DNA of 64,000 bases from contig NZ_OZ242364.1 in the NCBI RefSeq assembly GCF_965208925.1, positions 1,488,001 through 1,552,000 on the forward strand. Reading direction: 5' to 3'. Source of the stretch: Poriferisodalis sp965208925. Lineage in GTDB: Bacteria; Actinomycetota; Acidimicrobiia; Acidimicrobiales; Poriferisodalaceae. Position numbers and translations under genes: made by a program. The notes under the pieces are model-generated. The model was not told the origin of the DNA, made no database searches, and was given only the letters and a program-made list of their open reading frames with translations. Shown piece by piece: positions 16,939 to 25,803 of this stretch. Positions within the stretch are counted from its first letter, which is position 1. Each line of letters begins with the position of its first letter.

Positions 16939-18591
16939 AGGCCGCGCGAGCAACGTGGCGAGCGCAGCTGCCGCTGCATCCGCCGTCGCTTGTGGATTGC
17001 GCCAGGCGACATGGCCATCGGGCCGGATCAGCACTGCACCCATGCGGCCGATGCCGTGAGCGTCAGCCAGCCGGCCGCCCGGATCGTCGAGGTCGACGCC
17101 CAAGCGCAGCACGCGCAGCGCTGGATGTGCACAGCCGCTGCCGAGGTCCGCCTCAGTGCCGGCCTCCCCCTTGCCAGCCGCGGCAGCAGCGTCGCAGTCA
17201 ATCCCGCACAGCAGCACGAACTGTGAGTCGTAGAGATCCAGCGTCGATGTGGCACCGTCAACATCGATCGGCACATGGGGAGCACGGTGTCCCGGCCTCG
17301 CCGTTGGCACATAGTCGGAGACTGGGTCATCCACCTGCGGGGGCTCAGTGCCGTCAGGAATCAAGCACCCCTCGTCGTACCGCAGCCCCAAATCCATCCC
17401 GAGCCAGTTGCCGTACTGCGTGGAGGCTCGGAGGGCCTCGCGCTTCTGTTCGACAGTCGCCGTGCCCGATTCGACCAACCGCCGGATGCGCCCCACGCTC
17501 CGGGAGTTCTCACGGGACCGGTCAGCGTTGTATTGCGCGACCGGTGCCCGCTCGGTCTCATAGGTGTCCAGCAACCCCTCGCCGGCGTGGCCACCGGCCA
17601 CCGCCGCGAGCTTCCACGCCAGGTTGTGGGCGTCTTGAACAGCCGTGTTCATGCCGAAGCCGCCCGTCGGCGGCAGTTGGTGCGCAGCATCGCCGATCAG
17701 GAACACCCGCCGGTCGCGGAATCGCTCGGCCACCGTCGAGGACATGACCCAAGGGATGACATCGGTGACCCGCAGGTCGAAGTCCTCAGGAAGATCCGGC
17801 GCGATCGAACGCCGGATCCACTGCGCCGCCATGTCGGTGCTGAAGTCCTCCGCCCGGTGCATAGACGGGTCGTAGTTGATCTGGCACAGCCAGCGGTCGT
17901 CGGTGTCGATCTTCTGGAACACGTTGCGGGCCGGGCTCGTCGTCCAGTACAGGGCGGCCGGGCGATGATCACTCCACGGGCCCAGGTCGGCGTAGAACTG
18001 GCAGTTGATCATGGTGCCGAAGCCGGCAATGCCATCCATCTCGATGCCGAGACTCTGGCGCACCCGCGACCCGGCCCCGTCGGCGCCCACAAGCCACCGG
18101 GCACGAAGCTGCCGGGTCCCCGACGGGTCACGGACCTCCGCCGCGACCCCGTCGCTGTCCTGGGTGACCTCGACAAGCTCCGTGTCCCAGCAGGTCTGCG
18201 CCTCCCTCATGCCCGCCAGTCGGCGCAGCAGGACTTCCTCGATCCGATCCTGCGACGTCAGCAGCCACGGCGCCGGCGACAGCTCCACACCGTCCACGAC
18301 CGGTTGCACTCCCGTCGTCACTCGGCCGATCTCGGTGCCGGCCAGCGTCTCGCAGTAAACGAACTGCTCGGTCCACGGCAACGGCAGGCTCGCGGCCTCG
18401 ATCTCATCCAGCACGCCCCACTGGCGCATGATCTCTGCGGTCCGCACGTTGACCGATCGGGCCCGAGGGTGCGGGTTCACACCTCCGCGCCGCTCCACAA
18501 CGATCGCGTCGAGCCCGAGTCGCCCGAGCAGGATCGCCATCGACAACCCTGCCGGCCCCGCACCTGCGATGAGAACGGTCGCGTCAGTCAC
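16936..18591 (-). CDS. FAD-dependent aromatic hydroxylase (PheA/MhpA/UbiH-type)
   Basis: A 551-residue class A flavoprotein monooxygenase from the GTG at 18591. Motifs are LIAGAGPAGLSMAILLGRLG (dinucleotide fold), the DG-type motif in WLVGADGAGSRVR, and FLIGDAAHQLPPTGGFGMN for the FAD ribityl chain. The C-terminal thioredoxin-like region (about 420-551) is as in phenol and 3-(3-hydroxyphenyl)propionate hydroxylases. It would hydroxylate an aromatic substrate with NAD(P)H and oxygen. A flavin reductase gene lies 73 bp upstream on the same strand. Confidence 0.9.
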   Translation of the reverse strand: MTDATVLIAGAGPAGLSMAILLGRLGLDAIVVERRGGVNPHPRARSVNVRTAEIMRQWGVLDEIEAASLPLPWTEQFVYCETLAGTEIGRVTTGVQPVVDGVELSPAPWLLTSQDRIEEVLLRRLAGMREAQTCWDTELVEVTQDSDGVAAEVRDPSGTRQLRARWLVGADGAGSRVRQSLGIEMDGIAGFGTMINCQFYADLGPWSDHRPAALYWTTSPARNVFQKIDTDDRWLCQINYDPSMHRAEDFSTDMAAQWIRRSIAPDLPEDFDLRVTDVIPWVMSSTVAERFRDRRVFLIGDAAHQLPPTGGFGMNTAVQDAHNLAWKLAAVAGGHAGEGLLDTYETERAPVAQYNADRSRENSRSVGRIRRLVESGTATVEQKREALRASTQYGNWLGMDLGLRYDEGCLIPDGTEPPQVDDPVSDYVPTARPGHRAPHVPIDVDGATSTLDLYDSQFVLLCGIDCDAAAAAGKGEAGTEADLGSGCAHPALRVLRLGVDLDDPGGRLADAHGIGRMGAVLIRPDGHVAWRNPQATADAAAAALATLLARP

Positions 18592-18664
18592 CGGCGCTCG
18601 ACGTCCCGGTTCTCGGCAGTTCGCGCATGGTGCACCGTACCGACGAAGCGGCCTCAGCCCAGTG

Positions 18665-19255
18665 CTACGAAGCGGGTTCTTCAGAGCCTCCGCTCAGCAC
18701 TCCCGACAGCGTGGCCAGGGCCTCCCGCAGCTGGGCATCGAGGTCGGGATCGCTCACTGCGCCGGCCTCGGTGTCGAAGTTCTCGCCGAACCGGGGAATC
18801 GACAGGGTCGCCAGAATCTCGTTGCCGAAGTACCCGGCGAGGTGACTAGCCGTTCGCAGCACGAAGCCGCCACCCCCGCCGCCCGGCGATGTGGACAGCA
18901 TCACGATCGGCTTGTCGTGGTACACGCGCATGTCGATCCGCGACGCCCAGTCGAACACGTTCTTATAGGCGACCGTGTACGAGCCGTTGTGCTCGGCGAA
19001 TGAGATCAGCAGCGCATCGGCCGCCCCGAGCGCGTTGTAGAAGTCGTGCGCCGGCTGCGGGATGCCCCCGACCTCCTGCCGGTCGATGCTGTAGATCGGC
19101 ATCTCGAAGTCGTTCAGATCGAGCGTGCTGATCTTGAGCGCATCGGGGTCCACACCGTCGATCTCGCCGCCCTGCAGCAACCCGATGACGTAGTCGACGA
19201 GCTGCCGGTTGATCGACTGGCTGCTGTTGGAGGCGGCGAACGCCAGGAGCTTCAT
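18665..19255 (-). CDS. NAD(P)H-dependent FMN reductase
   Basis: A 196-residue flavodoxin-fold enzyme. MKLLAFAASNSSQSINRQL is the N-terminal FMN phosphate-binding loop; PIYSIDRQEVGGIP and ADALLISFAEHNGSYTVAYKN match the NADPH-dependent FMN reductase/chromate reductase family, and LSTSPGGGGG is a Gly-rich loop. It could supply reduced flavin or act as a quinone reductase. It is just upstream of the FAD hydroxylase, which normally takes NAD(P)H directly, so functional coupling is only suggested. Confidence 0.88.
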   Translation of the reverse strand: MKLLAFAASNSSQSINRQLVDYVIGLLQGGEIDGVDPDALKISTLDLNDFEMPIYSIDRQEVGGIPQPAHDFYNALGAADALLISFAEHNGSYTVAYKNVFDWASRIDMRVYHDKPIVMLSTSPGGGGGGFVLRTASHLAGYFGNEILATLSIPRFGENFDTEAGAVSDPDLDAQLREALATLSGVLSGGSEEPAS

Positions 19256-19323
19256 ATCGAGAGCCTCGATTCGTCGTAGCCGGGTCGTCGCCCGGTCATG
19301 TATTCGCTCGGACCCCGTCGATG

Positions 19324-20229
19324 TCAGGGACGGGTTCCGACGTGAGCAGTGTGGCTGATGATGGCGTCGATGATGACCGGCCACAGCGGTTCGGGCAGGT
19401 CATGGCCCATGTCGCCGAGCAGCAGCAGGTGCGCACCCGGGATCAGCTCGGCCGTGCGCTCGCCGCCGTTCGGCAGGATCAGCGTGTCGTCGCGCCCGTG
19501 GATCACCAGCGTCGGCACTCCCAACCGCCCAAGGGCCTCGGCTCGGGGCGCCGAGCCTCGAACGGCCGCCATTTGGCGGGGGAGCCCCTCGGGGTAGAAC
19601 ATGCGGTCGAATGCGGCGGCCAGGAACCCGGCCATCGCATCGGGGTCATAGTGGCGTCGGCTGGACCAGATCTTCGATGACTCGACGCCGTTGGCGATGA
19701 ACTCGCCCCGGTCGACCGGCGGTGGGGCGGTCAGTGCCGCGAGCGCCTCGGGTGCCGCCTCGAAGTAGCCCCGCTCACCGGTCGTCGACATGATCGAGGT
19801 CATCGACAGCACCCGGCCGGGGTGATCGATCGCCATCTGCTGCACGATCATCCCGCCCATCGACACCCCGGCGATGTGAGCGGCCTCGATGCCGAGATGG
19901 TCGAGCAGCCCCATGCCGTCGTCGCCGAAGTCGGACAGCGTGTAGGGCACGGGCGGCGGCGGCTCGCCGGCCAGCGCGGCCTGAGTGACCGCCACCACGT
20001 CCACCTCGACGCCGTCCAAGTGCGTCGACAGGCCGACATCGCGGTTGTCGAAGCTGATGACGAACCGCCCCCGCTCGGCGAGCTGCTCCCGGAAGCCGGC
20101 CCGCCACCCCAGGATCTGCGAGGAGTACCCGTTCACCAGCAGCAGGGCAGGGTCGGCCGGATCGCCGTGGGTCTCGTAGTACAGCTCGATCGCTGTCGCT
20201 TCATGCATGTTGGCGGGCGCATAGGGCAT
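19324..20229 (-). CDS. Alpha/beta hydrolase
   Basis: A 301-residue alpha/beta hydrolase. The oxyanion region is LLLVNGYSSQILGW, with Asn in place of the usual His. The nucleophile elbow is AGVSMGGMIVQQMA (Ser). Asp is in VIHGRDDTLIL and the catalytic His in LGDMGHDLPEPLW, so the triad is complete. The ISFDNRDVGLST segment is common in Actinobacteria hydrolases of this type. Substrate unknown; it is a separate minus-strand gene, divergent from the CadI-like gene. Confidence 0.87.
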   Translation of the reverse strand: MPYAPANMHEATAIELYYETHGDPADPALLLVNGYSSQILGWRAGFREQLAERGRFVISFDNRDVGLSTHLDGVEVDVVAVTQAALAGEPPPPVPYTLSDFGDDGMGLLDHLGIEAAHIAGVSMGGMIVQQMAIDHPGRVLSMTSIMSTTGERGYFEAAPEALAALTAPPPVDRGEFIANGVESSKIWSSRRHYDPDAMAGFLAAAFDRMFYPEGLPRQMAAVRGSAPRAEALGRLGVPTLVIHGRDDTLILPNGGERTAELIPGAHLLLLGDMGHDLPEPLWPVIIDAIISHTAHVGTRP

Positions 20230-20303
20230 GGCGATGAGTCTGCCGTGGATTTGTCCGGCCTTGTCCTTTCGTGCCGACCGTGGGGCGCTCTATCGTGCGG
20301 GTC

Positions 20304-20708
20304 ATGCGGCGTATGCACATCGGTCTGCAGGTCGACGACCTCGACGAGTCGGTCGAGTTCTACACACGGCTCTTCGGCTGTGAGCCCACGCTGCGGCGCC
20401 ACGACTACGCAAAGTGGATGCTCGACGACCCACGGGTCAACTTCTCGCTCGATACCCATGGTTGCGGGCAGCCGGGTTCGGCTCACTACGGCATCCAGGT
20501 GGAAACGCACGACGAGCTCGCCGATCTGCGTACCCACATCGATGCGGCCGACCTGTCCCGGTCCGACCAGAACGACCTGGTGTGCGGCTACCAGCTCCAG
20601 CACAAGTCGTGGGTGACCGACCCCAACGGCCTGTGGTGGGAGGCCTTCTTCACCGAAGGCGTGGTGGACGAGGGCTACGGCACCGCCGAGATGCCCGAAC
20701 CCGCCTAG
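20304..20708 (+). CDS. CadI/ArsI-like VOC protein
   Basis: A 134-residue VOC-fold protein from the ATG at 20304. MHIGLQVDDLDESVEFYTRLFG, DYAKWMLDDPRVNFSLDT, HYGIQVETHDEL and SWVTDPNGLWWEAF match the cadmium-induced CadI/ArsI family, whose characterised members cleave the carbon-arsenic bond of organoarsenicals. The ArsI substrate site uses a Cys pair absent here (Cys at LVCGYQ only), so the same activity should not be assumed. Confidence 0.75.
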   Translation: MRRMHIGLQVDDLDESVEFYTRLFGCEPTLRRHDYAKWMLDDPRVNFSLDTHGCGQPGSAHYGIQVETHDELADLRTHIDAADLSRSDQNDLVCGYQLQHKSWVTDPNGLWWEAFFTEGVVDEGYGTAEMPEPA

Positions 20709-20756
20709 CCAGCCCGCTTTGCCGCTTGCCCGGGCGGCCTCCTGTTGGCAACGGCG

Positions 20757-21722
20757 TTACATGTACACCGGCTGCGCTCGCCGCCGCTTCGGGTTCAGCG
20801 GGTTCGGCACGAACATCGGCACCGCAGCCTGGTAGCGGCTGTAGGCGGGATACCGCTCGCCCGAGATCTGCTCGGTGAGCCTCGTCGACACCGCGAACAG
20901 CAGCACCAGGATCACCCAGCCAAGCCCGGTCCAGTGCCAGAGCCGGCCTGATGCCGAGATCGCGAATAGGTAGAACACGATCCACATGGCCTGCTCGCAG
21001 GTGCAGTTGGGATGGCGGCAGTAGCGGAACAGTCCCTCGGCGAGGAACGGTCGTTCCACCTCGGCGCCCTCAGCCATGAGGCGTGCCTTGTTCTGCTGGA
21101 ACCGCCACATCTGCCCGTCGGCGACGGTCTCGAGCACCAGCAGCACCAAGAACGCCACGATCGCGGCGTAGTCCAGCCAGCCCAGCGGCACCTCGGCGTG
21201 CAGCCACGCTTGGTGGACCGGCGACGTGAACAGCCAGATGAGCGCCATCTGGCCGAACGACACGAAGAGCACGTTGAATGTCTGGAAGCCCACGTCGCCG
21301 AGCCGCCAGCCGAAGACTCTTCGCTGACTGATCTGCTCTCGGAGATAGCTCCACCGGTAGTCCTCGCTGTCGGGCCGCCACCCGCCCCGACGGATGAGGT
21401 TGAAGGTGAGCCGTGCTCCCCACGCGCACACGAGCGCTGTCATCACGGTGATCCGAGTCGAGCCGAGTCCCACGTCGGCGAGAACGATCCCGCAGTACAG
21501 CGCCGGCACGATCGACCACAGCCGGTCCACCCAGGAGGCGTCCCGCGTCAGGATCGACGCCATCCAGCTCAGCACTGCCACCGCTGCGCATACTGCGAGC
21601 GCCGTGCCGTACGGCGTGCCGACAAGGGGATGGTCGATGGCCGCGTAGACGAACCGGCCGGGCACGAAGGCCACTACCCCGACGATGGCGACAACGAACA
21701 CCCGCAGGCGAACGCCTTGCAC
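20757..21722 (-). CDS. DUF1295-family membrane protein (steroid 5-alpha-reductase-like)
   Basis: A 321-residue polytopic membrane protein with about seven hydrophobic segments. The conserved features are DASWVDRLWSIVPALY, ARLTFNLIRRGGW, and the C-terminal block GLFRYCRHPNCTCEQAMWI, then YPAYSRYQAAVPMFVP. These are the DUF1295/isoprenylcysteine-methyltransferase-like motifs that bind NADPH or SAM in relatives. The start is uncertain: GTG at 21722 avoids overlap with the upstream gene, while an ATG at 21803 would overlap it by 46 bp. Confidence 0.8.
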   Translation of the reverse strand: MQGVRLRVFVVAIVGVVAFVPGRFVYAAIDHPLVGTPYGTALAVCAAVAVLSWMASILTRDASWVDRLWSIVPALYCGIVLADVGLGSTRITVMTALVCAWGARLTFNLIRRGGWRPDSEDYRWSYLREQISQRRVFGWRLGDVGFQTFNVLFVSFGQMALIWLFTSPVHQAWLHAEVPLGWLDYAAIVAFLVLLVLETVADGQMWRFQQNKARLMAEGAEVERPFLAEGLFRYCRHPNCTCEQAMWIVFYLFAISASGRLWHWTGLGWVILVLLFAVSTRLTEQISGERYPAYSRYQAAVPMFVPNPLNPKRRRAQPVYM

Positions 21723-21757
21723 GGGGAGCCTTTTCGGGTTTCCCGTGGCCGGATCCG

Positions 21758-22654
21758 TCAGTTGCAGAGGCCCTGCGCGCTGACGCCGCGATCGATGTAG
21801 CACATCACGGTGCCCTCGACGTTGCGCAGCGTGAACGTACCGTCGCTATTGCGCGTTGCGAACACGCGCAGCCGGAAGCCGCGGATCGAATCGTCCGGTT
21901 GACCGACAACATCCATCGTGACCTCGCTGAGTTCGCCCACGGTGGGCTCGCCCGAGATCCTCACTCGCGATTCGGGCTCCTCTGATGCCACGGCGCCTGC
22001 GACGGTCCGTCCCAGCGCCGCCAGGTTCGCCGCGCTGGGCGTCTGGCCGAGGCGCGCCACGATCTCGGTGGTGGTGTCGACGGTCGCGCCCAACGGAGTC
22101 ACGTAGTCGCCGCTGACCCAGCCGACTACACCGGCAGCGTGCACCTCGTGCCAGAGCACGTCGGACACCTCTTGCCTCGTGCCGGTGGGAACGATGCCCG
22201 TGGCCGCTGAGTCGAGCCTGGCCACGATCTGGCCGCCCGGTTCCTCGCGCACGTTGAGTGTGCTGTCGTAGCCGATGCCCACAACGGCCAGCACCAGGCG
22301 CTGCTCGGCCTCCTCGTCGGATTCGGCTGCCGTGGTGGCCGTCACGACCTGCTGCCCGGCCGTCGTTGTGGGCGCGGGCGGCAGCGTCTGGACCGTGCTG
22401 ATGGTCGTGGTGGGAATCGGAGCCGGTGCGGTTGCCACGGGTGCCGACGTGACCGCAGTGGCCTCAGGCTGGTCATCAACGGCGGCGGCACTGTCGTCGT
22501 CGGAGTCGCCGAGGGCGACCACCAGCGCCGCGATCGCCACGATGAGCGCGAGCAGCGCGATGCCCAACGGCAGTCGGTCCTTCAGCGCGATGAGGCCCTC
22601 GGAGGGCGCGCGCTCCATGCCGTGGGGCTCCGGAAAGTCAGTTGGACCGGTCAT
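21758..22654 (-). CDS. Membrane-anchored protein with extracytoplasmic SH3-like domain
   Basis: A 298-residue protein from the ATG at 22654. A cytoplasmic tail is followed by one membrane helix (LPLGIALLALIVAIAALVVA, about residues 27-46), a Thr/Ala/Pro-rich linker, and a bacterial SH3-like domain (LNVREEPGGQIVARLDSAA, then WHEVHAAGVVGWVSGDYV). A C-terminal segment ends in two Cys residues (MCYIDRGVSAQGLC) that may form a disulphide. SH3-like modules often bind cell-wall peptides. Its start overlaps the FxsA stop by 17 nt, so it belongs to that operon. Confidence 0.72.
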   Translation of the reverse strand: MTGPTDFPEPHGMERAPSEGLIALKDRLPLGIALLALIVAIAALVVALGDSDDDSAAAVDDQPEATAVTSAPVATAPAPIPTTTISTVQTLPPAPTTTAGQQVVTATTAAESDEEAEQRLVLAVVGIGYDSTLNVREEPGGQIVARLDSAATGIVPTGTRQEVSDVLWHEVHAAGVVGWVSGDYVTPLGATVDTTTEIVARLGQTPSAANLAALGRTVAGAVASEEPESRVRISGEPTVGELSEVTMDVVGQPDDSIRGFRLRVFATRNSDGTFTLRNVEGTVMCYIDRGVSAQGLCN

Positions 22655-23117
22655 CGGTGTCCTTCGTGTAGCTCTCGGCGTCGAGGGGGGAGCCGAAGCG
22701 ACGAGGACCGCCAGGACTGCCCTGTGCGCCTGACCAGCCAGCGATGTCGACTCGCTTGGCATAGCGGCGCACGAGCACCGAGCGTACGACCTTGCGGGTC
22801 GGCGGGAAGAGCATGACCAGCCCGGCAGCGTCGGTCAGGAAGCCGGGTGTGAGCATGAATGCGCCGGCCAGCAGGATCAACAGCCCGTCCACGAGCTCGT
22901 TGCCGGGAATCTCGCCCTGCGCCAAGCGGGTGCGGATCTGGCTCAGCACCCCGAGCCCGGAGCGCCGCACCATCCACGCCCCGACGACTGACACCGCGAC
23001 CAGCAGCAGGATGGTCTGGCCGGCGCCGAGTCCTCCCGCCACCTGCACAATCACGAACAGCTCCAGCAGCGGCACCGAGATGAGCAACAGGATCAGCACC
23101 GCCAGCACGCCGCCCAC
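22638..23117 (-). CDS. fxsA: FxsA-family membrane protein
   Basis: A 159-residue cytoplasmic membrane protein with the FxsA pattern: VLAVLILLLISVPLLELFVIVQVAGGLGAGQT, then GAWMVRRSGL, and DGLLILLAGAFMLTPGFLTDAAGLVML. FxsA of E. coli relieves phage T7 F-exclusion; in Actinobacteria the family is common and its role is unknown. The GTG at 23117 is chosen because hydrophobic homology begins there; the frame stays open to an ATG at 23267. It heads a three-gene operon. Confidence 0.85.
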   Translation of the reverse strand: MGGVLAVLILLLISVPLLELFVIVQVAGGLGAGQTILLLVAVSVVGAWMVRRSGLGVLSQIRTRLAQGEIPGNELVDGLLILLAGAFMLTPGFLTDAAGLVMLFPPTRKVVRSVLVRRYAKRVDIAGWSGAQGSPGGPRRFGSPLDAESYTKDTDDRSN

Positions 23118-23260
23118 CTTACGGCTGGGGGCCGGGTCTGCTCCGTCAGGTTCCGCTGGCCGGGTCGTCGTGTACGCATGACGCCCGAGCTGCGAGCGAG
23201 CCCTACCTTGCTGACGTGGCTGTTCCGAACTGGCGTGGCCATTCCGAAGGAGAACGAGCG

Positions 23261-24319
23261 GTGACAAGCCCGAACCTCGAACAGCGGATCCGCAGTGCCT
23301 GGATCGGTCGGATCAGCGGCTGCATGCTCGGCAAGCCCGTCGAGCTGCTGTCGATGCGCCAAGGCCCTGCAGTACTGCACGACTACCTCGCCCAAGCTGG
23401 CGCCCTGCCGCTGCGCGACTACGTCCCGCTGCTGCCGCAAGCTCCGTCAGCCGTCGAGCGCAACGCCGACGCCTGCAAGGACCGCCTGGTCGCGGCCGTG
23501 CCCGACGACGACATCAACTACACGGTGCTGTCGCTCATGCTGATCGAGGAGCACGGCACCAGCTTCACCACCGAGGACGTGGCCCGGGCTTGGTTCCGCT
23601 GGCTGCCCGGCGGCCTGACGTTCACCGCTGAACGTGCCGCCTACGCCGTGCTGATGGCCAAGGCCTCGACACCATTCGCCTTCGGGCAGCCCGCCGGATT
23701 CGACCTCGACGAATGCAGCGACAATGAGTTCAACGACTGGATCGGGGCACAGATCCGCGCCGACATGTACGGCTGGGTGGCACCCGGCGAACCCGCCCTC
23801 GCAGTTGAACTCGCCGCCCGCGACGCCCGATTGTCCCACCGCGGCGAGGGCGTGTACGGCGCCCAGGCCGTCGCTGCGATCGGCGCAGCCATCCCATCGA
23901 GCCCGACCATGCTGACGGCGATCGAAGCCGCCATGGAGTTGCTGCCGGCCGGCTCGGCGTGCGTCGATGCCATGGCGCTCGGCATCCGCTGCGCCACTGC
24001 CGACGACGGCCCGGCCCCGATCCACAGGTCCTACGACGGCATGTCGCCTGTGCACACGGTGAACAACTTGGCATTGGTCACATGGGGCCTCCTTTCCGGC
24101 GAGCACGACTTCTCTGCCGCCATAGGCGACACTGTCGCCGCGGGGTGTGACACCGACTGCAACGGCGCAACCGTGGGCGCCCTGTGGGGCCTGTCCGGCC
24201 GCCCGATCTCAGCACACTGGCCCGACGCATGGAACGGCCGGGTGCAGGTCTCCCTCGCCGGCGTCGGCGAACTCGCCCTCGACGACCTCGTCACCCGAAC
24301 ACTCGCGGTCTGCCCGTGA
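23261..24319 (+). CDS. ADP-ribosylglycohydrolase (DraG/ARH-like)
   Basis: A 352-residue protein with both magnesium-binding motifs of the ADP-ribosylglycohydrolase superfamily: VPDDDINYTVLSL (about residue 85) and GCDTDCNGATVGALWG (about residue 300). IRSAWIGRISGCMLGKPVE is the typical N-terminal GxxxGxxxG segment. It starts with GTG at 23261, preceded by AAGGAG 8 nt upstream; an in-frame GTG at 23216 lacks this. It would remove ADP-ribose from a protein, nucleic acid or small molecule. No ADP-ribosyltransferase is in the window. Confidence 0.87.
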   Translation: MTSPNLEQRIRSAWIGRISGCMLGKPVELLSMRQGPAVLHDYLAQAGALPLRDYVPLLPQAPSAVERNADACKDRLVAAVPDDDINYTVLSLMLIEEHGTSFTTEDVARAWFRWLPGGLTFTAERAAYAVLMAKASTPFAFGQPAGFDLDECSDNEFNDWIGAQIRADMYGWVAPGEPALAVELAARDARLSHRGEGVYGAQAVAAIGAAIPSSPTMLTAIEAAMELLPAGSACVDAMALGIRCATADDGPAPIHRSYDGMSPVHTVNNLALVTWGLLSGEHDFSAAIGDTVAAGCDTDCNGATVGALWGLSGRPISAHWPDAWNGRVQVSLAGVGELALDDLVTRTLAVCP

Positions 24320-24403
24320 TCGCTCGGCGAGCGCGGCCTACTGCAGCGCACGAGAAGGATCAAGACGCGATCGGGAACCAGAACCGCGAGTGCAGGATGA
24401 GCT

Positions 24404-25084
24404 TCAGGCGTCGGGCCCCGAGCGGGCGTCGCGCAGCGGTGCAGCCGTGCGCGCAGCAACCTCATCGAAGGTGACGCCCGGCGCCGTCTCGACCAGCGCG
24501 AAGCCCTCCGCTGTCACATCAACGACGGCCAGGTCGGTGTAGATCCGGCTCACGACGCCTTCCCCGGTCAGCGGGTACGAGCACTTCTCGACCAGCTTGG
24601 GCGTGCCGTCACGCGTGCAGTGGGTTGTCATGACGCGCACGGTCCGAACACCGGACACCAGATCCATCGCGCCGCCGACAGCAGGAATGGCATCGGCCCG
24701 CCCAGTCGACCAGTTCGCGAGATCGCCGTTGGAGGCAACCTCCATCGCGCCGAGTACGCACAGGTCCAGATGCCCTCCCCGGACCATGGCAAAGCTGTCG
24801 GCGTGGTGGAAGTAGGCGGCTCCGGGATTGGCGGTGACCGGCTTCTTGCCTGCATTGATGAGCTCCGGGTCGACGGCATTAGGCGCCGGCGCTGGACCCA
24901 TCCCCAGCAGACCGTTCTCGGTGTGCAGGACAATCTCGCGGCCCTCAGGCACGAATTGCGCGATCAGTTCGGGCATGCCGATGCCGAGATTCACATATGA
25001 CCCGTCAGCGATGTCCTGCGCGGCCCGCGCAGCGATCTGCTCCCGTGTGAGCCGATCTTCGTGGGCTGGCGGTGGCGTGCTCAT
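24404..25084 (-). CDS. CoA-transferase subunit B (family I)
   Basis: A 226-residue beta subunit of a family I (SCOT-like) CoA-transferase. SYVNLGIGMPELIAQFV is the N-terminal signature, and LHTENGLLGMGP carries the catalytic Glu that forms the glutamyl-CoA thioester. GAMDLVSGVRTVRVMTTH and EKCSYPLTG are further family blocks. Its start overlaps the subunit A stop by 4 nt. Together they would move CoA from succinyl-CoA or acetyl-CoA to a 3-oxo or related acid. It is the last gene of a five-gene operon. Confidence 0.92.
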   Translation of the reverse strand: MSTPPPAHEDRLTREQIAARAAQDIADGSYVNLGIGMPELIAQFVPEGREIVLHTENGLLGMGPAPAPNAVDPELINAGKKPVTANPGAAYFHHADSFAMVRGGHLDLCVLGAMEVASNGDLANWSTGRADAIPAVGGAMDLVSGVRTVRVMTTHCTRDGTPKLVEKCSYPLTGEGVVSRIYTDLAVVDVTAEGFALVETAPGVTFDEVAARTAAPLRDARSGPDA

Positions 25085-25791
25085 GGGTAATGCGCTCCCT
25101 GGGCGACCAGATCGAATTCTTGTGCCGGATCCGCAACATGCACGACACGGTTGACGAAGATCCCCGGCGTGACGATGGTCTCGGGGTCGAGCGAACCCGG
25201 AGCGTCCACCGTCGAGGCCTGCACCACCGTGGTCGAAGCAGCCATGGCCATGATCGGTCCGAAGTTGCGAGCTGTCTTGTTGAACCGCAGATTCCCGTGC
25301 CAGTCGGCTGCTTGGGCCTTGACGAGCGCCCAGTCGGCGGTGAGGGCGTATTCGAGCAGGTGCGGCCTGCCATCGAAGTCACGCCGCTCCTTGCCGTCGG
25401 CCAGCTCGGTGCCGGCCGCAGTGGGGGTGTAGAAGGCCGGAATGCCGGCGCCGCCTGCCCTGATGCGTTCGGCGAGGGTGCCTTGGGGGACCAGTTCGAG
25501 CTCGATGCGCCCCGCTCGATAGACGTCGGCGAAGACGGTCGAATTGGAGCTGCGCGGGTACGAGCCGACAATCTTGGAGACCCGGCCGCAGCGGATAAGC
25601 GCCGCCAGCCCGACCTGGCCGTTGCCGGCGTTGTTGCTGATGACCGTCAGCTCCGAGGCGCCCTGATCGATGAGGGCGTGGACAAGCTCGATCGGGCTGC
25701 CGGCCTCGCCGAAACCGCCGATCATGACGGTCTCGCCGTCGCCGATGTCCGCAACGGCCTCGGCTGCGCTCGCGACCCGCTTGTCGATCAT
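25081..25791 (-). CDS. CoA-transferase subunit A (family I)
   Basis: A 236-residue alpha subunit matching SCOT-type enzymes. Motifs are MIGGFGEAGSPIEL (the CoA-binding Gly-rich stretch), TVISNNAGNGQVGLAAL, ELELVPQGTLAERIRAGGAGIPAFYTPTA and WGNLRFN-like WHGNLRFNKTARNF. It lies 12 bp after the ABM gene and overlaps subunit B by 4 nt, so it is translationally coupled. The operon context (amidase first) suggests that its acid substrate may come from amide hydrolysis. Confidence 0.93.
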   Translation of the reverse strand: MIDKRVASAAEAVADIGDGETVMIGGFGEAGSPIELVHALIDQGASELTVISNNAGNGQVGLAALIRCGRVSKIVGSYPRSSNSTVFADVYRAGRIELELVPQGTLAERIRAGGAGIPAFYTPTAAGTELADGKERRDFDGRPHLLEYALTADWALVKAQAADWHGNLRFNKTARNFGPIMAMAASTTVVQASTVDAPGSLDPETIVTPGIFVNRVVHVADPAQEFDLVAQGAHYP

Positions 25792-25803
25792 CGCCCGCGT
25801 GCG

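Noticed and set aside
16936..18591. A strict two-component monooxygenase with the neighbouring FMN reductase
   Set aside because: The hydroxylase has the class A FAD site and normally takes NAD(P)H itself, so dependence on the reductase is not supported.
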